Positions 23,088 to 34,245 are shown, numbered from the stretch's first letter. The stretch is DNA of 64,000 nt from Polyodon spathula (GCF_017654505.1 NC_054540.1:40039468-40103467); one strand, 5' to 3'. The notes: a model not told the origin generated them from the sequence alone. Program-made: numbers and translations.

Positions 23088-23210
23088 GGAGACAGACACA
23101 GGACAAAGAGCATGAGACACTTCTTTACACAAAGAGTGGTGAGGGTAAGGAATGAGTTCCCAAGCAATATTGTGTTGATGCTGAATCATTGGGATCATTT
23201 AAGACCTGAC
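23088..23210 (+). pseudogene. Old CR1/L2-like ORF2 C-terminus relic
   Basis: It encodes RHFFTQRVVRVRNEFPSNIV, which parallels RHFFTQRIVRVWNQLPSNVV at the end of the CR1 ORF2 here. The flanking DNA has diverged beyond recognition. It is probably an ancient relative. Confidence 0.6.
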
Positions 23211-24372
23211 TTTTGTTCATGCATATGAAGCTGACAGTTATAATGCCTGAAGGAATCACTGTGCAATGGTCACTTTACACTCCAGAACAATACCAAATGC
23301 CTTGCAGACCTTGAATCCATGCCATCCTGACAGCCCATGGTGCTAATGCAGGAGTTGCCCAGCCCTGTATAAGATATCTTGTGAGGTAGTCTGAGGATTT
23401 TTTAAATATTTTTTTATTTTATTGTATCTAAAATATATGATTGACAAATGATAACATCTTCAGGCAACCAATCTAGAATACAAAGATCTCCTTTTCTGAA
23501 AAGTTCAAACAGAAGACAGATAAAACACTCAGAAGTGCACCTGTTGTCTCAGCTAACCTGAGTGAATATAGGCCTTTGTTCCAAATTTTGATAAATCATA
23601 TATTTTGATTAACTTCAAAACCGCTAATTGAAATATGTGTCAGACTTAGAATTGTGTGGTAATGTAGACAGAACAATTGCAGCAGGTGTTGGGAGTATAG
23701 AACAATGAGACATTGAAGATTACGGTTGTCTGTTTATTATCTTAATTCAATGGTCAAACCCTGAGAAGTGGACAGCTGTGCTATATTGTCTTCTGGACGT
23801 AACTGTCAGTCTGACAATAAGAGAATGTGGGGCCTAACCTCAAAATATTTGACACCTGTCTCTAACTTACTCACATTCACAAAACTGAATCCAAAAAACT
23901 TAGCAGTTCAATTTAAGAATGCTTAACATACTCAAGTTGTTTATTTTTAACATAGTGTGTGTGTTGCCTTTAAAAAAACAGGACATAAATAGTTTGAGGA
24001 CTATTTTAATGATCTAAACAAGCAATGTGTAAGTCTTTTTTAATCTATTTGGAGGATTTGCCCTGTGTGTGATTTATTGGTCCACTTATTACCTCCTATG
24101 CAATATGAAATCCTGGAAGATCAGCTATAGCAACGGTTGTACATACTGTATGTATGTATGGTTGTATATATGTCACACTCAATGTTTCCATATAATTGGA
24201 ATTCCACATATTCAATTGTGAAGACACTTAATATATTTTAGCATAAGTAATTGAGAGTACCAGCTCCTGTGAATATGTGTCTGTCCAAACATTTGTCCAT
24301 CTGTAAATTGCAGCTGTTTGCCTTGCATGTTTTGCAATCAGAATGCATTGTACCTTTTCAGCAGCAGTGGTT
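23211..24372. other. No recognisable gene
   Basis: AT-rich DNA with short frames only. Confidence 0.5.
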
Positions 24373-24803
24373 TGTGACGGGGAACTGCCCTGTCTATATG
24401 AATGTGTTTGGAACTGGCAGGGATGGGGTTAAATTCCTCCCTGCCAGGAAAACATGTGAGAATGTGTCTGGAGCTCTAACTGAATAATTAGTAATTACTG
24501 ATTAATTGGGCTCCAGCCACAGGGGATAAAAGCCAGGGGAGAGGGCCTGGCTAGGGAGAGGGTGTTTTCTGTTTGAGGGGTTTGCTTTGTGTTGGAGAGT
24601 TTTTTGTGTTTGGGGGAAAGAAAGTGTGTCTTGTTTTAAAAGCCTTGGAACCTGACCATTTACTTTTGTAAGTTCACTTATTTTTGTATGATTTTTTTTT
24701 TGTTGACCCTTGTGCCTGTTTATTTGATTATTTTGTTTAAATAGACCTTTAGTTTTTGACTTCACATTGTCTCTGAGCCTCAGCCCTCTGTTATCCTGTC
24801 ACA
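24373..24803 (+). mobile_element. Probable solo LTR, 431 bp
   Basis: It starts TGTGACGGGGAACTGC and ends ATCCTGTCACA. The flanks TGGTT and GGGTT match at four of five bases. It contains GGGGATAAAAGCC, a good TATA-like box, about 150 bp in. T-rich DNA and a terminal region with CCTTGTGCC follow. The TG...CA ends and promoter layout fit a Gypsy-type LTR read on the plus strand. Confidence 0.7.
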
Positions 24804-26276
24804 GGGTTGTAATGTCATTTTTACCTGAAGAAAGGCCTGGACTTAAAATTTCAGCTATGATAAAGTGTATTCTGCAATTGTGAAAGGAAACCAAAACCAT
24901 CTGTTTACCAAAAATTTAAAATACAATGATAATCATCAGTTACAAAATATAAGTAACATTTAAATTTTAAAGTATAAAATGTAATTTAGAAAATATTCAC
25001 AAACAATATTGTTTTGACCTCCAAAAACTGTAATGGCTATAACTCGGGAACCATGTCACGTAGAACTGTTCTGTTTCTGCATGTTGGTAGCTGTCAATTG
25101 ACCCTATATTTTGTATACTTGATGTAAAATCTTTATTTGGAACTTTGACCTCTTTTTTTGGGGGTGTCACAAAATGTTTGACAGCTTATATCTCCTTTAC
25201 AGACTTCAGATACACACGTATTTACTATTGAACATGTATAGGAAACCAAATGTTTTGGACTGGCCTTTGACCTCTGGTTCATGGTCGAACTGGACAATTC
25301 ACATTTTTGACAGCATATATCTCCTTATACACTGCAGATAGTGATGTTTAGTATAGGAAACCAGGTATGCCATATCCAAAAATAACCTTCACCTTGACTT
25401 TTGATCTTTCGCATTTTACAGCGCAGACTGTTTCTCCAGAAACTTTCATTCTAGTTACAACTGAAGTTTTAAAAATTCAATCCAACAGGAATGTGTATAA
25501 ATCTAATCACACAGTAATACTATGGTCAACATATGGATGTTTCTACATGGGCTTTTGAAGATCGTTAATGTGTGGAATGAGATTTTAATTTCAATGTTCT
25601 ATCCTGGTGAGATATATATTCAAGCTGTGACAAAGTAAAAGTGTTAGCTTTTTACAGTCTTGAGGTCATTAAAGTTTTGTTTTTCACAGCTGACTCATGC
25701 CATAATATCTATAGCTCTTCATAGAATATTTTATTAATGAAAGCTTAGCTAAAAATCAATGATTGTTTGCCTGACAAAAAGTTTTCCTACTGTATCTCCA
25801 AAAGGAAACACCAACTGTCTGTGGGGGAAAAAGTGAAATAATATTTATATTTAGAAAGTACATACATTGAATTTTCCATTTAAAGCTATACAGTTGTTCC
25901 CCATCTCTTTAGTTCCCAGTAAGAACTAAAAATTCTATGCAAATTATGAACTAGGACCCTAATAAACACCTTCTGGAGCACAGATGTGAGACAGTGTTTT
26001 ACAAGCAAAAAAAAAATGTCCTGTTAAGCCTGACTACCTGTGGTTTCAAACACAAAATGAAACTGACATTTCTTTTATGGGTCCTCTGTGGAGTTGACTA
26101 GACAGTGCTTTTAAATATGTGTATTTCCAACTGTGTTGCACACAGTTTGTCGTAGTATACAATTTAAGAAAACTTAGTTTAAAGACAAAATATTTATTCA
26201 AACCTGTCATTTTATATCTTCATGCACTTCATCTAGCATTTCTTCTAAATAAATACCCCAATAGTGGTGTGCCAAG
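24804..26276. other. Non-coding stretch with diverged tandem repeats
   Basis: Around 25040-25380 a phrase like TTGACAGC(T/A)TATATCTCCTT recurs about every 130 bp, with GGAAACCA blocks between, as in an old minisatellite. No gene is seen in the rest. Confidence 0.5.
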
Positions 26277-26436
26277 AACCCATTACTTGTAACCGTTCTT
26301 GTACTCAAACTAGTACTCGCTACCCTAACCCATTACTTGTAACTGTACTCGGACTCAGAAACTAGTATTCACAACCCTAACCCATTACTCGTAACTGTAC
26401 TGGGACTCAGAAACTAGTACTCGTAACCCTAACCCA
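26277..26436. repeat. 52-bp minisatellite with CCCTAACCC motif
   Basis: Three units of about 52 bp each contain CCCTAACCCATTA, TGTAACTGTACT-like and GACTCAGAAACTAGTA blocks. The first unit is diverged. The CCCTAACCC core resembles vertebrate telomere repeat, but each unit holds only one and a half telomeric repeats. Confidence 0.85.
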
Positions 26437-26443
26437 TTAGTCA

Positions 26444-26464
26444 TTATATATATATATATATATA
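26444..26464. repeat. (TA)n microsatellite
   Basis: About ten TA units directly after the 52-bp minisatellite. Confidence 0.9.
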
Positions 26465-27039
26465 GTAGCAAATAGAGGGCTGTGTAATTAAATAAATAAA
26501 GAACAATGGAAATATCTGGGGATAGTTGCATGGTTCTTTAAAAGTAATTTGCTACAGTGAAAAAGAAAAAAATTTGTAATGTAAATGTCAGCTGTATAAA
26601 AAACTACGAATCCCTTAGTTCCTGGAATTCAGAAGCTCTGCAATGGCAGGAACTATGGGTATTAAAAAGGGGAGTGATTTCATTATGGGTAGTGTGGTCG
26701 TAGGAGCGACTGTGGTTAAAGTATTCTTGTTAGGCTGAGGTAATGGTGGCGTGTTTATATACAAGGTTCACACTGTGTGTTAGGTGTGGAATATAGTGAG
26801 GTGGAATTATAAGTGAGCAGCGTTTAAAATCAGCACTTCTCTGGATGGGTGACACAAGTGCCGAAGAACCTGAAATGGAATAAAACAGAACAATTTTGGA
26901 CTACCAGTGGTGCATGCTACAGAACGACAGGAACACCTAATCGAAAATAAGGTAGTGAACCTTTTCGTCTATCTCACAAAACGTTGGGTTATAAAATTTT
27001 TGATGCCTGATACTAATAATAGTGTAGTGTTCTCGGTTC
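26465..27039. other. No recognisable gene
   Basis: Nothing assignable before the SINE-like segment. Confidence 0.45.
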
Positions 27040-27165
27040 CCGCAGACAGGTGCATCACACAGGGCGAGGCAATCTACACACATAAGTGGAGGGCGGGCGC
27101 GAACCTGCAACCTCTCGCACTGAAGCGTAGCGCCGATACCGCTGTACAAAAGAGCCGGCTCCTTT
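27040..27165 (-). mobile_element. tRNA-derived SINE head
   Basis: The minus strand reads TGTACAGCGGTATCGGCG (close to a polymerase III A box) and, about 30 bases later, GGTTGCAGGTTCGCGCCC (a B box). Spacing and order fit a tRNA-like promoter. The ends do not pair as a tRNA acceptor stem, so a SINE head is more likely than a tRNA gene. The tail could not be delimited. Confidence 0.5.
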
Positions 27166-27258
27166 GCAAGGAGCGTATATCGGGCTTATGTCTTTGTAGG
27201 TGATTACCTATCATCCACTGCTGCCACCAAGAAACATGTAAGGTCGTGGGTTACCTTT

Positions 27259-27435
27259 GGTTCCCTTTCAATGGAATGACAACCAATGATTACCGAATGG
27301 GAACAGCCCTCTCTGACCACCAATCAATGAGCATATATAAAAAAGCTGCCCTGCTGCAAGGAGGAAGTCCCTCCCACCTCCTACTGAAGAGGGATGTACT
27401 CACGGTAGCATATTGCCATATTCTTTCGAAATCGG
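27259..27435. repeat. DIRS element 1, 3' inverted terminal repeat
   Basis: Shares with 31010-31177 (inverted) the blocks ACAGCCCTCTCTGACC, AGTCCCTCCCACCTCCT and AGAGGGATGTACTCAC, with scattered differences. Confidence 0.88.
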
Positions 27436-27454
27436 AGGTCAGCTGGGGACACGA

Positions 27455-27600
27455 CCTTGCAGGGTAATGGTTGTCATTCTTTTTCACGGAATCAGGGTTA
27501 TGGTAATAGCCTAACATTCCCTTTCAATGGAATGACAACCATTACCGAATGGGAAGCTGTACCAAAGCTGTCGTGGCTATAGATTACCGACAGTACAGCC
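27455..27600. repeat. DIRS element 1, internal complementary region
   Basis: Contains GGTAATGGTTGTCATTC at 27463-27479 and its reverse complement GAATGACAACCATTACC at 27530-27546. These repeat the outer edges of both terminal repeats. In DIRS elements such a region templates completion of the ends and formation of the circle. Confidence 0.8.
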
Positions 27601-27639
27601 TCACGCTGATAGCCTCAGAGCCCACATGACGCTTAAGGG

Positions 27640-27990
27640 CATGCAGCCTGCAACACCCTAGAGCCCAGAGGGGGCCTCGCTCAGTTTGCAACATCAAGGT
27701 GGTAGAAGAGCACAAATGTCTGACTACCTGTCCATGTAACAGCATTTCATAGCTCATCCAAGGAGGCGCCATGAAGAAAAGCCCACAAAGTTGCCTGGCC
27801 CCTGGTAGAATGGGCCGTAATGTCCTCCGGTGAGGGGGAGTCTGTCTGTTCATGCGCCAAGCGTGAACAGCCTCTTCCCCTGGTGTTCCTGGTGCGGGAA
27901 GGAGGACCACCGTTGGAGGTCCTGCCCAGAAGTGCCACCGGCAAACAGGTGTGGCCGTTGTGAGGAGGACGGCCACAACTGGCCTGGATG
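27640..27990 (-). pseudogene. Tyrosine recombinase C-terminal part (DIRS element 1)
   Basis: The minus strand encodes EDITAHSTRGQATLWAFLHG, the HxxR box of DIRS tyrosine recombinases, followed by GASLDE and, in shifted frames, a remnant of the region that should hold the nucleophile Tyr. The N-terminal part of the enzyme is lost in a deletion that also removes most of RNase H. Confidence 0.75.
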
Positions 27991-28099
27991 CCCCTAAAAT
28001 CAGGCCCAGGAAGAGGTGTAGCTTTCACCCTGGGCATCAGGGGCAACCCCACTACCTCCAGTGCCACCACCGTCCCAGGAGAGGCATCTGTAGTGACCA

Positions 28100-28503
28100 C
28101 TTCCCTTCTGTGAGGGGATCTGAAGGGAGATCCGAGGTGCAGGTTGCCGGGACGGAGCCACCACTCCAGTGGCTTCCGGCATTATCTGGACACTCGCACC
28201 AGCTGGTACTGATCTCGGACCGGGAGCACCTTGAGCCTATTTACCCAAGCTTGAAGTGGGGATTCTCGAGGTGGCTGCCATCAGCCCCAACAACCTTTGA
28301 TATATTCTGACTTGTAGGAGAGCATCCTCTCTGAATAGGGAGAGTGTGGCTTCCAAAGACCAAATCCTGTCTTCCGACAGTGAGGCAAGCATGCTCACAG
28401 AGTTCAGTTTGATCCCCAGGAACACTGTGGACTGATACAGCACGAAGTTTCTCTTCTGTTGATGTATAGAGAGCCTTAGCTTCATCACATGATCTATGAC
28501 CTG
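28100..28503 (-). pseudogene. DIRS RT C-terminal part and RNase H start (element 1)
   Basis: It encodes a segment with KLRLSIHQQKRNF, FLGIKLNSVSM and LSEDRI, typical of the RT thumb of DIRS elements. Downstream is VVTTDAS, the start of RNase H with its first catalytic Asp. The RNase H core is then missing. Stops and shifts occur throughout. Confidence 0.7.
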
Positions 28504-28504
28504 C

Positions 28505-28938
28505 TTTAAGAACATAAGCACATAAGAAAGTTTACAAACAAGAGGAGGCCATTCAGCCCATCTTGCTCGTTTGGTTGTTAGTAGCTTATTGATCCCAAAA
28601 TCTCATCAAGCAGCTTCTTGAAGGATCCCAGGGTGTCAGCTTCAACAACATTACTGGGAGTTGATTCCAGACCCTCACGATTCTCTGTGCAAAAAAATGC
28701 CTCCTATTTTCTGTTCTGAGACTGTTGCATGATCTTGGTTAGTGGTTTGTAAATAACTTCTTTCATTTCTTTGAGTACTATTGGGAGGATCTCATCTGGC
28801 CCAGGGGATTTGTTTATTTTAAGAGCGCCTAGTCCTTTTAACACTTCTGCCTTGGTTATGCTAAAGTTATTTAAAACTGGATAGGAACTGGATGACATGT
28901 GAGGCATGTTGTCCGTATCCTCCTTTGTGTGTGCCTCG
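28505..28938 (-). mobile_element. CR1 fragment inserted in DIRS element 1 (CR1-F)
   Basis: A minus-strand CR1 3' end (AAGAACATAAGCACATAAG tail, then the ORF2 end) is fused near 28719 to a more upstream piece of ORF2 (KSPGPDEILPIVLKEMKE and KEDTDNMPHMSSS). About 1.3 kb of CR1 between the two pieces is missing. It splits the DIRS RT. Confidence 0.9.
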
Positions 28939-29291
28939 GCGCAGAATTCGTACACTTTGCCTTGAAAGGTGAAGAGCAGATACTTTCATATGGACGGACT
29001 GGAGGACATACTGTGCTGTCAACATGTTGACATGAATTTCCTTTGTTTGAGGAACAAGTTGAGGAGCCTGAGGTCCAGAATAGGTCTGAAGCTGTCGTCC
29101 TTCTTGGGCACCAGGAAGTACCAGGAGTAAAAGCCGCTGAGGGAATTGCTTGGGTTTGCCAAGTGCACAGCGTTCTTCTGTTGAAGACTGGCAATCTGAT
29201 GTTGAAGGAGTATCACGCTTGCTGATTCGATGGTGGTGAGGAGCACACCCTTGAAGGGTAGAGCGTATCTGTGTCTCGTTGTCGATAGCAC
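28939..29291 (-). pseudogene. DIRS RT N-terminal part (element 1)
   Basis: It encodes FYSWYFLVPKKDDSFRPILD, LRLLNLFLKQRKF and, in a shifted frame, MLTAQYVLQSV and KVYEFC. This is the start of a DIRS/Ngaro-type RT up to the strand before the active site. The YLDD active-site region is absent and replaced by the CR1 fragment. Confidence 0.8.
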
Positions 29292-29319
29292 CCAGGAGTC
29301 CTGGGTGCAGCCTTGCCAT

Positions 29320-30700
29320 GGGTTGTGTTTCCTTGGGTCAGTCCGGTTGTGAGGGGGGTTGGTGGCAGCCGGGGCCCCTCAAGGACGATCTCCCTTGGGC
29401 TTTGGAGGGAGCGGGTCTTTCTTAGGCCCCAGCTGGGCGGGCAGGTCAGGTCATCCTGCCCTGATGAAGGTGGAACCTTGCACCAATACCGTGACCATGT
29501 CCCTGATAGTGGGGAATGTGCCTAGGTCTGCTTCATGGGCTTCTGCAGTGTGCAGCAGGGACTCTGCTGTTGTGGAGGCTAAAGGTGCTGATGCTGGGTT
29601 GCTACAGGTGGAGCGCACCTGTTCCAGGAAATCCTGGCACAAAGAGAAGGCCTGCTGTGGGTGCCCTTTCTGGTGCAGAAAACTGTTCTCCTTTCCTTCC
29701 TGTTCTGACGGCCAGGGAACATCTGTGGCTGCAGCTGCATGCTGCATGAGTGCCCAGAACTCTTCCCCTTATGACACATGCAGCAGGGGTGGTAAGGAGC
29801 CCCCCGCTGTGGGTTTCCCGATGGATGTGGCTGAGTCAGACACGTGTGACCTTGACGCTGTAAAAGACAGCTCGACTGGGCTAGGTGCTGGGGAAGTTGG
29901 GGCTGCCCGGCGGTAGGAGGCAGTGTAACCTGAGATTTAAGCAGGGTCTCCAGCATTGTCTGTTGAGCCCTCACAGTCTCTGCCAGCTGCTGAAAATGCC
30001 GCTCAGCCAAGCTTGGGCTTCTCTGAGGCGACTCCGACACGAGCGTCTGTGCCTGCGTGGTGACCGTCTGTCCCCTGGTGAATGCCCCCTCGAGCAGTAC
30101 CGCCTCTACGGTGACCGTCTCGCTTCCCCTGAGAGGTGTCTATGCCTCTGCACTGGTAGTGGAAAAGGGGAGGGTGACTCCGGTGTGCAGGGGGAGGGGG
30201 ATATGTCCTAGAGAACCTTTCCGAAGGACCCTGGACCACGGACCTCATTCCACTATGGCTCGGGGAAAGAGACTCCGTTGGGGATAGGGCTGCTCTCCTG
30301 CGCTTAGTTCTTTTGGAGAACTTCCTGCATGGAGAGCAGTCCAACTCATCCTCCAGTGCTTTGGCCACGTGGTCTGGCCCCAAGCATCTGGCACAGGACA
30401 AGTGCTTGTCCTGTCTGGGCAGCTTCTCCGCACTGGTCTCATTGGTGAAAACCAGCGGAGCACCCAGTGGAATGCACTGACATGGCACATGCATATGCGG
30501 GGCTGCTTCACTCTGTGCCAAGAGGAACTGCGAGATGTGCCGGGCTGTAGTCGGTGCCGAAGGTGTTCGCACCGGTGCCAAGTCAATCGGGGCCGGGGTT
30601 GGCGCTCACTGGTGTTACAAGCCTGAAGTCGGTGAGGACAAACGTGGTCGATGCCGGGCTGTGAACCTATTTCATTCGGCATAGGCACCGAGGGCAAGTG
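29320..30700 (-). pseudogene. DIRS gag-like ORF1 (element 1)
   Basis: Broken frames hold a cysteine pair region (LPRQDKHLSCARCLGPDH), a Ser/Arg/Pro-rich middle and LAERHFQQLAETVRAQQTML, which looks like a coiled coil. The same order recurs in element 2 at 37395-38660, which supports a shared gene. Minus-strand segments near 29750-29450 match the conserved C-terminal part (TIRDMVTVLVQGSTF). Confidence 0.75.
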
Positions 30701-30750
30701 CAGCCACGCTAGGAAAGCCTGAGGCTTGAGAGGGGCGGTAGGGATGAGTG

Positions 30751-30783
30751 TTTTTTTTTTCTTTTTTTTTTTTTTTTTTTTTA
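30751..30783. repeat. Poly-T tract in DIRS leader
   Basis: A poly-A run in the element's own direction, just upstream of the gag-like ORF. Element 2 has an A-rich tract at the same place (37346-37385), so it belongs to the family. Confidence 0.85.
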
Positions 30784-31009
30784 CACGTGGTAGTGGAAAG
30801 AGAGTAATGGCTGCTTGCCAATCTCACAAGAGGGGTCGAAACCAGCTCTAGTCAGTTAACTGACAGGAGAATCAGGCAGGAGCACTCTTTATAACGCTCT
30901 AAAGCGTGATTTACCATGAAAGATTTTTAACTTGAAGGTAGAAACCAACAAATCAGCCAAATTCAGACAAAGAAAGCATGAGGCAATCTGTGACCTGTCT
31001 CAGTGAAGT

Positions 31010-31177
31010 GAGAGAGAAAATGACAATATGCTACTGTGAGGATGTCCCTCTTCAGCAGGAGGTGGGAGGGACTTCCTCCTCACAGCAGGGCGGCTTTTTT
31101 ATAAATGCTCAGTGATTGACGGTCAGAGAGGGCTCTTCCCATTTGGTAATGGTTGTCATTCGAATTGAAAGGGAACC
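31010..31177. repeat. DIRS element 1, 5' inverted terminal repeat
   Basis: Inverted partner of 27259-27435. It also matches the left end of element 2 at 36930. Confidence 0.88.
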
Positions 31178-31188
31178 TTGTTTCTTTT

Positions 31189-31790
31189 CTAACTGTCTCT
31201 GCCAACGTGATTTATATTCTTTAATGGGAATATGGTGAAGAGACTTTCAGCAGTGGCATTATCCACTCTATTGATTTGGTTGGGGTTAGTCAATGTCCCC
31301 TGGAATTGCACTAGGTTTTTAAACCCGGGGTAATCTCTTCCAAGGATTACTTGGTGTGGTAACCTCTCCACCAGGCCCACTTTCATTTGGTATAGTTCTG
31401 ATATAATACATTAACTAGGGCAGTGGGGTATGGTTTTAAATTCCCATTTATACAAATAATCCCTGTACTGAGATTATAATCCAATTGGGTGGTAGGTAGG
31501 CACTAACTCAGCTGCTACCAGTGTGATTGCACTACTCCTGTCAGTGAGAGCATTAGCCTTACGCCCATTTATTACTACATGAGATAAATAAGGGCCCATT
31601 TCCTTTACTTCTCCTGGTATAACAATACTGCCACATCCACTGCAGGACCCATTGGCTGTACAAGAATTGCAGACAAGATTAAACAGGGTGAAAGCCGAAT
31701 AGCAATTACAGTTACCAACAATGAACGGCTCAGAAGGAAGTGAATAGGAGTCTGCAATGGTTTCACAATATACCCCTAAAGGCCACATTT
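31189..31790 (-). pseudogene. Gypsy-type gag end and aspartic protease relic
   Basis: On the minus strand: a cysteine-rich stretch (CNSCTANGSCSGCG, perhaps an altered zinc knuckle), then VVINGRKANALTDRSSAITL, where the protease DTG/DSG box reads DRS, and later VERLPHQVILGRDYPGF, the usual end of a Gypsy protease. At least one stop or frameshift separates the two halves. The active-site change and the breaks indicate a dead copy. RT and integrase are not nearby. Confidence 0.7.
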
Positions 31791-31853
31791 GAGAAACGTG
31801 ATGCAGTTACTTAAGCTGCCAGGTGAAAAACTGATGACTGACTGGACTATATA

Positions 31854-33438
31854 CAGTGGCTCTCAAAAGTATTCACCCCCCTTGGACTTTTCCACATTTT
31901 ATTGTGTTACAACATGGCATCAAAATGGATTTAATTAGAGTTTTTGCCACTGATCAACACCAAAAAAGTCCATAATGTCAAAGTGAAAAATAAAATCTAC
32001 AAATTGTTCTAAATTAATTATAAATACAAAACAGAAAATAATTGATTGCATAAATATTCACCCCCTTGAGTCAATATTTGGTAGAGGCACCTTTGGCAGC
32101 AATTATAGCCATGAGTTTATTTGGATAAGCCTCTACCAGCTTTGCACATCTGGACACTGCAATTTTTGCCCATTCTTCTTTGCAAAATTACTCAAGCTCC
32201 GTCAACTTGGATGGGGACCTTTGGTGAACAGCAATTTTCAACTCTTTCCACACATTTTCAATTGGATTGAGGTCCAGGCTTTGACTGGGCCACTCCAGGA
32301 CATTGACCTTTTTGTTTTTAAGCCACTCCATTGTGGCTTTGGCTGTATGTTTGGGGTCATTGTCCTGATGGAAGATGAATCTTCTCCCAAGTCCCAGGTG
32401 TCTTGCAGACTTCAGCAGGTTTTCCTCCAGGATTTCTCTGTACTTTGCTGCATCCATTTTTCCCTCTATCTTCACAAGCTTTCCAGCCCCTGACGCAGAG
32501 AAGTATCCCCATATCATGATGCTGCCACCACCATGCTTCACGGTAGGGATGGTGTTTTCAGGATGATGTGATGTATTAGGCTTGCACCAAACATATCGCT
32601 TAACGTTGAAGCTAAAAAGCCCACTTGGTCTCAGAGTCTCCCACATGCCTTCTGGCAAACCCTAGCCAAGATTTGATGTGAGTATTTTTCAACAAAGGGT
32701 TTCTTTTTGCCACTAGCCGATAAAGGCCAGATTTGTGAAGCACCCAGGCTATTGTTGCCATATGCACAGTTTCTCCCAGCTCAGCCATGGAAGACTGTAA
32801 CTCCTTTAGAGTTGCCATAGGCCTCTTGGTGGCCTCCCTGACTAGTGCCCTTCTCACCCGGATACTCGGTTTTTGAGGATGGCCTGTTCTAGACAGATTC
32901 ACAGTTGTGCCATATTCTCTCAATTTCTTAATAATGGGCTTTACTGTGCTCCGGGGGATATTCAATGCCTTGGAAATGTTCTTATATCCTACCCGGGATT
33001 GGTGCTTTTGAAGAACCTTACTCCAGATTTGCTTTGAATGTTTCTTCATCTTCATGATGTAGTTTTTGTTAGGAACTGTACTAACCAACCGTGGGATCTC
33101 CCAGAGACAGGTGAATTTTACCTGAAATCATGTGAAACACCTTAATTGTACACATGTGGACTCCATTTAACTAATTACATGACTTCTAAAGACAATTGGT
33201 TGCAGCAGAGCTTATTTAGGTGTGTCATAGCAAAGGGGGTGAATACTTATGCAATAAATTATTTTCTGTTTTATATTTGTAATTAATTTAGAACAATTTG
33301 TGGATTTTATTTTTCCCTTTGACATTTTCTGTGTTAATCAGTGGCAAAAACTCCTAATTAAATTCATTTTGATTCCATGTTGTAACAAAATAAAATGTGG
33401 AAAAGTCCAAGGGGGATGAATACTTTTGAGAGCTACTG
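31854..33438 (-). mobile_element. Tc1/mariner element Tc1-B
   Basis: A 1,585-bp element flanked by TA (31852-31853 and 33439-33440), with ends CAGTGGCTCTCAAAAGTATT and its inverse with one or two changes. It is the same family as Tc1-A but with normal structure. Confidence 0.95.
32071..33055 (-). pseudogene. Tc1 transposase, degraded (Tc1-B)
   Basis: From ATG at 33055 the frame encodes the two helix-turn-helix regions (YKNISKALNIPRSTVKPIIK; RRALVREATKRPM) up to [13 protein letters not shown] deletion of some tens of bases near 32625 then removes the WSDE segment with the first catalytic Asp. The second half keeps [22 protein letters not shown] (second Asp), SPSQSLDLNPIEN-type sequence with the third acidic residue, and a TGA at 32071 after STKY-like sequence. 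It cannot be active. Confidence 0.92.
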
Positions 33439-33480
33439 TATGGCTATATTTGTTTGTTTGTTTATTTACCATTTGTTTAC

Positions 33481-33655
33481 CACATCGTAGTTGTTAGTGC
33501 AGTAGCTTCGTCCTAACATTTTGTTTCTGATACTTCTAGCATTTATATAAATACATTCAATGGCTGTCTTACCCGATTTGTTGCCTGTGTTTTGATGTGG
33601 TCTCCCTTCTGGTTTTTTGTTGATTTCTCCCCCTTCAATGAGCTTTTCTACTTCC
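33481..33655 (-). mobile_element. Diverged CR1 fragment at ORF1-ORF2 junction (CR1-G)
   Basis: Matches the segment around 58690-58870: the start of the endonuclease (LNARSIRNK-type sequence), the spacer, and the C-rich run near the ORF1 stop, with many substitutions. It has neither the 3' end nor the tail. Confidence 0.8.
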
Positions 33656-34231
33656 TGGCTAGGAGGTAGTGGTAAAGATGGTGGGGGACAAGCCAGCTTT
33701 AATGTGTTGGTTACATGTATGAGTCCTAACTAGTAGCTAACCAATGCTCCATTTTCTTTCTGTAGTGCATAGAAAGCTGTGTGAGCAAATGTAGATTTTG
33801 ATTCCATGGTAGCACAAAATTTCCTGGTGACAGGTAGCGTGGAACGTTTGAGTCATACGCAGAGATCTTTATGTTGGCCTTGGTAAGTTTAGGTTTCTTG
33901 TTTAGAATGAGAAAAGTTGGTTCATCCAAAATGAGTCATCTGAGTCAGTCATGGCTGTTAAGTGTCTGTTTGACAGAATTATCTTATCTTGCATAAATGT
34001 TTCATGATGAACCCCAGTAAGTGTGTAGATAAAGTCCTCATCTGTACCAGATTACTCAGATTATTTGGCATTTGACGATGTGCTGTCGAGCCTTGTGTCT
34101 CAACTGATCAACATGACTATGATGTTTACTTTGTGCTTTTTCATGTGATATTGTTTCAATTGTTTGAGATCAGTGTTTCTCCAGTAACTCGTTTAGCCTG
34201 TCTAAAATATACGTTTCATCTTCTACATTTA
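33656..34231 (-). pseudogene. Possible Gypsy protease-region relic
   Basis: A minus-strand frame at 33929-33726 encodes LILNKKPKLTKANIKISAYD, which resembles the segment after the protease in some fish Gypsy polyproteins (K-P-L-KS--L--Y-G). Upstream broken frames include FIYTLTGVHHETF. No active site is seen. The assignment is tentative and no other family fits better. Confidence 0.35.
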
Positions 34232-34245
34232 TTTATATATATATA

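Larger units (their letters stand above)
27259..31177 (-). mobile_element. DIRS-type retrotransposon, element 1 (degraded)
   Basis: The ends are inverted repeats. GGTTCCCTTTCAATGGAATGAC at 27259 matches, in reverse complement, the end at 31177, and homology extends about 170 bp inward on each side. An internal complementary region lies next to the left repeat. The order on the minus strand is gag-like ORF, RT, RNase H remnant and tyrosine recombinase, which defines DIRS elements. These integrate by recombination of a circle rather than with an integrase. A CR1 fragment interrupts the RT. No open frame is intact. Confidence 0.88.

Noticed and set aside
27050..27160. Functional tRNA gene
   Set aside because: A and B boxes are present but the acceptor arms do not pair and no clear anticodon arm closes; a SINE head fits better.
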